Assembly: GCA_029779995.1 (NCBI GenBank)
Contig: JAKOZM010000048.1
Location: forward strand, 1-18,735
DNA from: Actinomycetes bacterium
Lineage (GTDB): Bacteria; Actinomycetota; Actinomycetes; S36-B12; UBA10799
Length of the DNA: 18,735 nucleotides
Direction: 5' to 3'
Made by a program: the position numbers and the translations under genes. Of this stretch, positions 14,397 through 18,735 are shown piece by piece (position 1 is the stretch's first letter; every line of letters begins with the position of its first letter). A model generated the notes under the pieces. It ran no database searches. It worked only from the letters and a program-made list of their open reading frames with translations, and was not told the origin of the DNA.

Positions 14397-16339
14397 CCAC
14401 CACTGCGAACACCGACGACCTGACGCTGTTCGAGCGCACGGCGTTGGAGTGGCACCACGAGTGGTACGTCCATCTGACTCGCGCCCAACCATCCCGCGCC
14501 GACCAGGTGCTTGCCTGGCTGCACAACCACGTGTTCCCGTTCATGCGGGCGATGGGCTGCCCGTCCGGTGGGGACCTGACCCGCGAGCAGTTCCTCGGGT
14601 TCCAGACCTGGGTGGCGGACATGGCGCGCCTCGACCTGGGACCGGCTCCCGACGACCCGGAGGCCACCGTCACGTTCCGGGAGGCGATCGACATGACCGG
14701 TGCGGCGCGGTCCACCATCCAGCGCGCTCGGCAGCGGGGCGCGTTCCCCGGCGCCACACAGGACGAGAACCGCACCTGGCACATTCCCCTCGGCGACTTG
14801 CACGCCGCGGGGCTGCTCGCCGGGCCGTTGCGCCGCGGGCCCAGGGGCCTGCCGACCAATCATCAGCAGCAGGCGGAGATGCGCAAGGCATTGGCGCATG
14901 TCCTCGTCCATGGCCAGGAGTTGGGCCGTTGGACGCTGACGTTCGACCCGGACAAAGCACCATTGAAAGTCAGCCAGACTCCGGCACCGCAGCGACGCCA
15001 ACTCACCCTGAGCGAGGCGGCGCAGGTCGCGGCGCGTCTGCATTCAGTGCACCAGTTCGCCCTGTGGCTCATGCGTATCCTCGGTCTGCGCAAGGCGGAG
15101 GCATTCGGGCTGCAGGTCCGTGACATCACGTTTGTCGATGGCCGAATGTTCCTGTTCGTCCGCCGCCAGGGCGGCCACAGACTCAAGCAATTCGATGAGT
15201 CCGGCAACGTTGTAACCGAGGATTTCAAGGACCGTCTCAAGACGCAGAGCAGCCTGCGCATGCTGCTCGTTCCGCGCCCCATGCAGCGGCTCATCGATGT
15301 CGTGGTCGAGGTCTTTCACACCGACGACGACGGCGTGGTGGATGCCAATGCCCGGCTGGTCCCAGGGCTCAAGACAGCGAACGCGGCAGGTGGCGGCGCC
15401 TTTGGCACGGCGCTGCGCAACGCCGCGCGTGCTGCGGGCATCAATGTGGCCCTCGACCCTGACCTGTACCTCGGCATGCAAGCCAAGGACTTGCGCGCCG
15501 ACCTCGTCACAGACCTGGCCAGCGAGGATGTGCCGGCGGCTGTCCGCAAGCGTTACGCCGGACACATTGCCGGTGACGACGTGCATGACCGTCGCTACGT
15601 GAGGCCCACAGCGGCTCAGGTGCGCAAACAAGTCGCGGCCAGCGATGCCATGGAGGCACTTATCGCCGCCGACCTGCCCAGCGGCGACCTGATGGTGCCC
15701 ACCCCTGTGTCGTGCACGACCGACAACCAGCCGGACCTCGCAGCCCGCAAGGCGACCCTGGATGGCCGGCTGTCTGCGTGCGGTTGGCTGCGGCCGCATG
15801 TTGACGCGCACGGCACGCCGATGCTGACTGCCGATCAGGTGAGCGCTCTGTTCAAGGTCAGTGAGCGCAAGGTGCGCGAGTGGGCCCGTGAGTCTCAGGT
15901 TGATGCCGTTTTCGACGGGCAGCGCTACCTGTACGACACCGGGGCCGTGCTGGCAGTGGCACGCGACCTCGCCGGGTTCGTCTGCGTGAAAGAACTGGCC
16001 GAGGAGTTCGGCATGGACCGCAGCCAGTTGCGGCTGATGATGGGCCGGCAGGGCATCATGGCACAGAAACCGCTGCCCGGGATGCTGCAGATGGTGAACG
16101 CGTTCGACGCGGCCCGGCTGCGCTCGATGCTGCGCCACAAGCAGGAGGTCGCACGGCGCTCGCTGACGTACGCACAGGCAGCACGCGAACTCGACATCTC
16201 CCCAGGACTCGTCGGCCCGCTGGTGGATGCCGGACTGCTGCAGGTGGACCCGGAGGGCCCTGTGCAGATGGTCACCCAGGAGTCGGTCCAGGCGCTCGTG
16301 AAACAGGCTGTGGTGGGCCGTCGTGGCCGGGCGTCGTGA
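14393..16339 (+). CDS. Tyrosine recombinase with multiple HTH domains
   Basis: The 648-residue protein contains a tyrosine recombinase catalytic domain at about 200-410. Candidate active-site residues are Arg233 (GLRKAEAFGL), Lys283 (RLKTQSSLRMLLVP), Arg368 (AKDLRAD), His391 (YAGH) and nucleophile Tyr402 (DRRYV). The His of the usual HxxR is replaced by Lys365. An excisionase-like HTH at about 93-145 sits between an N-terminal helical region and the catalytic domain. About 240 further residues follow the Tyr, with three HTH-like units near 476-525, 528-580 and 588-640 (LTADQVSALFKVSERKVREWA, VCVKELAEEFGMDRSQLRLMM, LTYAQAARELDISPGLVGPLV). A typical phage integrase is near 400 residues. The ATGA overlap with the upstream gene shows translational coupling. 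It probably mediates integration, excision or inversion of nearby DNA. Confidence 0.85.
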   Translation: MTTTANTDDLTLFERTALEWHHEWYVHLTRAQPSRADQVLAWLHNHVFPFMRAMGCPSGGDLTREQFLGFQTWVADMARLDLGPAPDDPEATVTFREAIDMTGAARSTIQRARQRGAFPGATQDENRTWHIPLGDLHAAGLLAGPLRRGPRGLPTNHQQQAEMRKALAHVLVHGQELGRWTLTFDPDKAPLKVSQTPAPQRRQLTLSEAAQVAARLHSVHQFALWLMRILGLRKAEAFGLQVRDITFVDGRMFLFVRRQGGHRLKQFDESGNVVTEDFKDRLKTQSSLRMLLVPRPMQRLIDVVVEVFHTDDDGVVDANARLVPGLKTANAAGGGAFGTALRNAARAAGINVALDPDLYLGMQAKDLRADLVTDLASEDVPAAVRKRYAGHIAGDDVHDRRYVRPTAAQVRKQVAASDAMEALIAADLPSGDLMVPTPVSCTTDNQPDLAARKATLDGRLSACGWLRPHVDAHGTPMLTADQVSALFKVSERKVREWARESQVDAVFDGQRYLYDTGAVLAVARDLAGFVCVKELAEEFGMDRSQLRLMMGRQGIMAQKPLPGMLQMVNAFDAARLRSMLRHKQEVARRSLTYAQAARELDISPGLVGPLVDAGLLQVDPEGPVQMVTQESVQALVKQAVVGRRGRAS

Positions 16340-16345
16340 GGACGG

Positions 16346-16831
16346 TCAGGGGATGTTGGGTACGGCCGTGAGTGTCCAGCCGCATTCGGCGCAGGCCTTG
16401 ACCTCGAACGGAGGACCGGCATGGATGACGCAGCCACCTAGCGCCACCTCACCGCGCTCCGCCGCTGCCAACAGGTCAGGGCCTGGCATCCCCCACACGA
16501 TGGGCACCAGGCGGCCTCTGCAGACTCGGCAGAGTCGAATGCGGGTGCTCGTCACGGTGGGGTCGCAAGGCCGGTACGGCGCCCATGGGAGCCGGGTCAG
16601 GCCGCTGACGAGCTCGTCATCGTCGACGTCCGGGTCGTGCGAGGTCACCTCGCCGGTTTCCGCGTCGACCGTGAACGCCCAGGTGCGGCCGGGCGGGCCC
16701 CCGAACGGATCCGGTGGTGAGGTGAACACCACAAACCTGTCTTGGCCGCCCCAGATCTCGGAGACGACGGCCAGTCCCATGTCGGTGAATGTGGATAGCG
16801 CCAGTCGCATCGCGTCGCGTTCGCTGAGCAT
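16346..16831 (-). CDS. Hypothetical protein with C-terminal zinc ribbon
   Basis: The 161-residue product combines two parts. The C-terminal half has CRVC at 101-104 and CAEC at 147-150 as likely zinc ligands, with VPIVWGMPGPDLLAAAERGEVALGGC between them. This is a pattern I associate with small bacterial zinc-ribbon proteins of unknown role. The N-terminal 70 residues (ERDAMRLALSTFTDMGLAVV... then WAFTVDAETGEVTSHDP) loosely resemble YrhB/Imm35-type domains, but this is tentative. The ATG at 16831 has a GAGGGGG sequence 5 nt upstream. The gene converges on the recombinase gene with 6 nt between stops. It may share a transcript with the larger unknown gene upstream on the same strand. No function is assigned. 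Confidence 0.75.
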   Translation of the reverse strand: MLSERDAMRLALSTFTDMGLAVVSEIWGGQDRFVVFTSPPDPFGGPPGRTWAFTVDAETGEVTSHDPDVDDDELVSGLTRLPWAPYRPCDPTVTSTRIRLCRVCRGRLVPIVWGMPGPDLLAAAERGEVALGGCVIHAGPPFEVKACAECGWTLTAVPNIP

Positions 16832-16846
16832 GAGTCCCCCTCATCC

Positions 16847-16870
16847 GCCGGGAGGTGTCCTCCTCCCGGC
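16847..16870 (-). promoter_or_regulatory. Hairpin between two minus-strand genes
   Basis: GCCGGGAGG at 16847-16855 pairs perfectly with CCTCCCGGC at 16862-16870 across a 6-nt loop. It lies in the 102-nt gap, just upstream of the ribosome-binding region of the zinc-ribbon gene. It could terminate or attenuate transcription from the upstream gene, or structure the leader. No U-tract is present. Confidence 0.55.
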
Positions 16871-16933
16871 CAACGCCAGAGTAATCCGTACCTGCGACAT
16901 CCTCAGGGGGCGTTTGAACGTAGCGACGACGGT

Positions 16934-17686
16934 TCAGTCCGGCAGCGCGAGCAGCGCCTGTTCAAATCCGTCACGAACGTCGCGTGGCAGGAACATCAGC
17001 GCCTCCACGTCGAGGTTCGCGAGGTCAAGGACCGTCACCTCGATCAGCAGGATGTTGCCCAGCAACGACGTGGATCGCGTCTCGATGCAGCGCGTCAGCC
17101 CGTCCAGTTCACCCCACTCCAAGGCCTCCAGCACATCGGGCAGGTACTCATCCCACCCAGCCTCGCGCAGCGGCTGCGCGTCGTCGACCGCGACGACCAA
17201 CGTGGGCGGGGTGAACGGCCAGGTATCAGGTAGTGCGAGCACCCGCGCCGGCACCGAGGTGTCGTCGGTTAACTGGTCTCCGACGGGCAACTCGAGTCGG
17301 CCCATCGGTAGCCGCAGGTGGTCAACCCACTGGATGCGGGTGTGGCACACGATGGATTCTCCCTCGCGGGCAAATGCGATCACCCGTGCAAGAGAGGGCT
17401 CCTCAAACGTGCCGATGAGCGGGACATCACCCAGACTCCAGCCATCGCCGATCGTCAAGGTGACGGGTAGGGTTGGGTGGCCCAAGTACACGAGGGGATG
17501 CGGCGTGTGTGCCTGCAGGACCCGCCCGGTCATCGTGCGGCCTGCCACGTCGAGGCGAGCGAACCGCCCATCCGCGCTGAACTCGACGGGCACCGGGTGT
17601 AGCGACGAATAGGTGGCTCGTTGCTCTGGGTCGTGCAATTCCCCGAACACGACGGTCAGGCGGCTGATGAACTTGCGACTTTCCAC
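16934..17686 (-). CDS. Hypothetical protein, no recognised family
   Basis: The 250-residue product (MESRKFISRLTVVFGELHDPEQRATYSSLHPVPVEF...) looks soluble, acidic towards the C-terminus and without signal peptide or membrane segments. I recognise no family or catalytic motif. Notable stretches are TPHPLVYLGHPTLPVTLTIGDGWSLGD, an LPDTWPFTPPTLVVAVDD block and a leucine-rich C-terminal helix region, DVLEALEWGELDGL. The GTG at 17686 has AGGAGA 8 nt upstream, a good Shine-Dalgarno sequence. Composition is like that of the other genes. It lies between the recombinase operon and a palindrome-rich region, so it may be cargo of a mobile element. That is an inference from position. Confidence 0.75.
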   Translation of the reverse strand: MESRKFISRLTVVFGELHDPEQRATYSSLHPVPVEFSADGRFARLDVAGRTMTGRVLQAHTPHPLVYLGHPTLPVTLTIGDGWSLGDVPLIGTFEEPSLARVIAFAREGESIVCHTRIQWVDHLRLPMGRLELPVGDQLTDDTSVPARVLALPDTWPFTPPTLVVAVDDAQPLREAGWDEYLPDVLEALEWGELDGLTRCIETRSTSLLGNILLIEVTVLDLANLDVEALMFLPRDVRDGFEQALLALPD

Positions 17687-17785
17687 GGCTGCTCTCTCCT
17701 CTGCGAAATCAACTACGACACCGTCTTACCGCAGGCTTTCCCGCCCTGAGACGTCCCAGGACGGCCCACCCGACGGCGGCGGGCC

Positions 17786-17832
17786 ACCGTGTACAAGCGA
17801 GAAATGATCAACGCGGGCGGACCGTGTACAAG
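17786..17832. repeat. Direct repeat ACCGTGTACAAG
   Basis: The 12-mer ACCGTGTACAAG occurs at 17786-17797 and 17821-17832, 35 bp apart. It contains the palindrome TGTACA. A third, inverted 8-base match (GTACACGG) lies at 17975-17982. It lies about 100-145 nt upstream of the GTG at 17686, so an operator for that gene is possible. Confidence 0.65.
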
Positions 17833-18164
17833 GTGTCCCCGCGACGTGGCAGGGCCGGCACCAATCCCACGCGAGCGGCTCCTGCCCGACCTCGCGCGAC
17901 GCCAATCCACCAACCCGCGGACCCTGCTGCCCCCGGCGCCCCTGGTGTCCCGGGTATCCCCGGGCCCACCGCTGGTACACGGCGTCCCGTGGCACCCCGT
18001 CCGGCACACCCGGAATCCCTTGGCGACCGGCCCCCCCGCCGCTTCACTCGTTCAGGCACGTCGCGGCGCCCCGGGCGCCCCCGGTGCGCCGGCTCCGGTT
18101 CCGGTCGGACTCGCAGCGCCACCGTCACACGCCCGGATCAACCGCGTGACGTCAGATGCGGATG

Positions 18165-18307
18165 CTGTTCATTCCCGACGTACCGGGAATGAACAGCCGA
18201 TGGCATTCGCGTGCCCGCGGACCCCGGGGACGCACCGTCTGCATCCCCGGCGTGCCGGGGATTCCCTCCCGGTGGCCCGGGAGCCGGGCCGTGTCGGGCC
18301 CGGACAC
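18165..18307. repeat. Series of perfect hairpins
   Basis: Four dyads occur in 143 nt: CTGTTCATTCCC (18165-18176) with its complement at 18185-18196; the 20-bp near-palindrome 18243-18262 with arms ATCCCCGGC/GCCGGGGAT; CTCCCGG (18266-18272) with CCGGGAG (18277-18283); and GTGTC (18291-18295) with GACAC (18303-18307). The first two have similar centres (CCCGACGTACCGGG and CCCCGGCGTGCCGGGG) and are about 72 bp apart, suggesting a diverged duplication. Confidence 0.75.
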
Positions 18308-18420
18308 CACGGCGGCGAACGCCCTTTCGACCCGGGGGCTCCGAACCCCTCACATCGAACGACCAACGGCCGTGAACCGTTTCTCCCTCACTCATCCCTA
18401 CCTCCAATAACGAGGGCTAT

Positions 18421-18521
18421 CCCTCACAGTGCTGTGAGGGGTTCGTGAGGGGTTTCGTGGGGCAGGGCACCCGTCGCCACGGTTAGGGACTCAGCGCCAA
18501 AAGCCTCACAGTTGAGTGAGG
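18421..18521. promoter_or_regulatory. GTGAGG-type dyads, probable operator region
   Basis: CCCTCACAG (18421-18429) and CTGTGAGGG (18432-18440) form a 20-bp dyad with a 2-nt centre. CCTCAC (18504-18509) and GTGAGG (18516-18521) form a second. Direct copies of GTGAGGGGTT follow the first dyad. The second dyad ends 9 nt before the TAGGGT at 18531, placing it where a repressor could block a promoter. The regulator is unknown. Confidence 0.6.
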
Positions 18522-18530
18522 ACTGAATGG

Positions 18531-18536
18531 TAGGGT
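18531..18536 (+). promoter_or_regulatory. Possible -10 box for the transposase-like gene
   Basis: TAGGGT fits TANNNT and would give a leader of roughly 80 nt before the ATG at 18624. No -35 box at standard spacing is evident; TTGAGT at 18512 is only 13 nt away. The call rests on the box and its position beside the GTGAGG dyad. Confidence 0.3.
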
Positions 18537-18623
18537 GGTTTGCGCCTGACTTCGCGATAGAGATCGGCGTGTCGATCAGACAACATCCGGCGGGTCCTCC
18601 AACCACAACAGGAGGATCAGAAG

Positions 18624-18735
18624 ATGTCCGAGAACGAGCCCATCAGCGGGTCGAGGAAGCGCCGTGCGAAGCGGTTCTTGAGCCCGTCGTTGAAGTACGA
18701 GATCTGGCTGCAGTTGGTGCGGCAGGAGGCCACGG
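18624..18735 (+). CDS. Transposase-like HTH protein, 5' end only
   Basis: Only the first 37 codons are inside the window: MSENEPISGSRKRRAKRF, then LSPSLKYEIWLQLVRQEAT. The segment KRFLSPSxKYEIWLQLVRQE resembles the N-terminus of HTH proteins that accompany IS3-type transposases in actinobacteria, as I remember them. The fragment is too short to be certain. The start is very well supported by AGGAGG at 18610-18615, 8 nt before the ATG. If the reading is right, an insertion sequence or related element occupies the right edge, and the preceding dyads would be its control region. The gene continues beyond the window. Confidence 0.6.
   Translation, partial: MSENEPISGSRKRRAKRFLSPSLKYEIWLQLVRQEAT

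Larger units (their letters stand above)
17687..18623. other. 937-nt gene-poor, palindrome-rich region
   Basis: No reading frame here has a credible start signal or recognisable product; the open frames encode Pro/Arg/Gly-rich sequence, including collagen-like Gly-x-Pro runs produced by GC palindromes. The region holds repeats of CCGTGTAC on its left, a series of perfect hairpins in the middle and GTGAGG dyads on its right, listed separately. It separates the unknown gene at 16934-17686 from the transposase-like gene starting at 18624. Confidence 0.65.

Noticed and set aside
16960..16969. GTTCAAATCC match to the T loop of tRNA-Met as a possible second attachment site
   Set aside because: Only 10 bases match, and they lie inside a coding region in a Phe-Glu-Gln context; chance is a sufficient explanation.
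18147..18154. TGACGTCA palindrome
   Set aside because: An isolated 8-base palindrome with no second copy or positional meaning.
17789..18448. Open frames with collagen-like Gly-Pro runs, including one with two IPxVPG segments at 18156-18410
   Set aside because: No start signals are present; the Gly/Pro content follows from CCCGGG-type palindromes.

Overview
The window is high-GC DNA with protein families and gene signals typical of an actinobacterium (Actinomycetota). Pointers are the aroA-rsgA-hisN cluster, a WS/DGAT acyltransferase, a CsbD-like stress protein, LmbE and cytochrome P450 genes, a tRNA without an encoded CCA end, and several genes that appear to be leaderless (TANNNT about 6-7 nt before the start codon). 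The genus cannot be named from the sequence alone.

Chromosomal part, 1 to about 12590. Minus strand: the 5' part of an SRAP (YedK/HMCES-like) gene and a WS/DGAT acyltransferase. Plus strand: aroA and rsgA (overlapping by 4 nt), then hisN. Minus strand: an AI-2E-family transporter and a membrane protein of unknown function (4-nt overlap), converging on hisN. Next is a non-coding tandem array with an exact 92-bp period (6662-7088). It is followed by a tight minus-strand run of cytochrome P450, PAS-GGDEF-EAL and PIG-L/LmbE genes, and a CsbD-like gene. A possible small gene, an initiator tRNA-Met and a strong intrinsic terminator close this part.

Accessory part, about 12590 to the right edge. 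Immediately after the tRNA-Met terminator there is about 1.4 kb without a convincing gene. It holds at least 14 degenerate copies of a repeat with core GCCGATA. Nine copies point one way and five the other, and many are bracketed by short complementary arms whose sequence differs from copy to copy. The inverted copies run into the leader of a two-gene operon: a small excisionase-like HTH/coiled-coil protein, overlapping by 4 nt with an unusual 648-residue tyrosine recombinase. The recombinase carries one HTH domain before the catalytic domain and about three after it. Two minus-strand genes of unknown function follow, one with a C-terminal zinc ribbon. Then comes a second palindrome-rich, gene-poor stretch (17687-18623), and finally the start of a transposase-like HTH gene cut by the window edge.

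The best candidate for something undescribed is the pairing of the structured repeat array with the multi-HTH recombinase and its small HTH partner. Whether the array is a substrate, a binding platform or an unrelated repeat cannot be decided from sequence alone.
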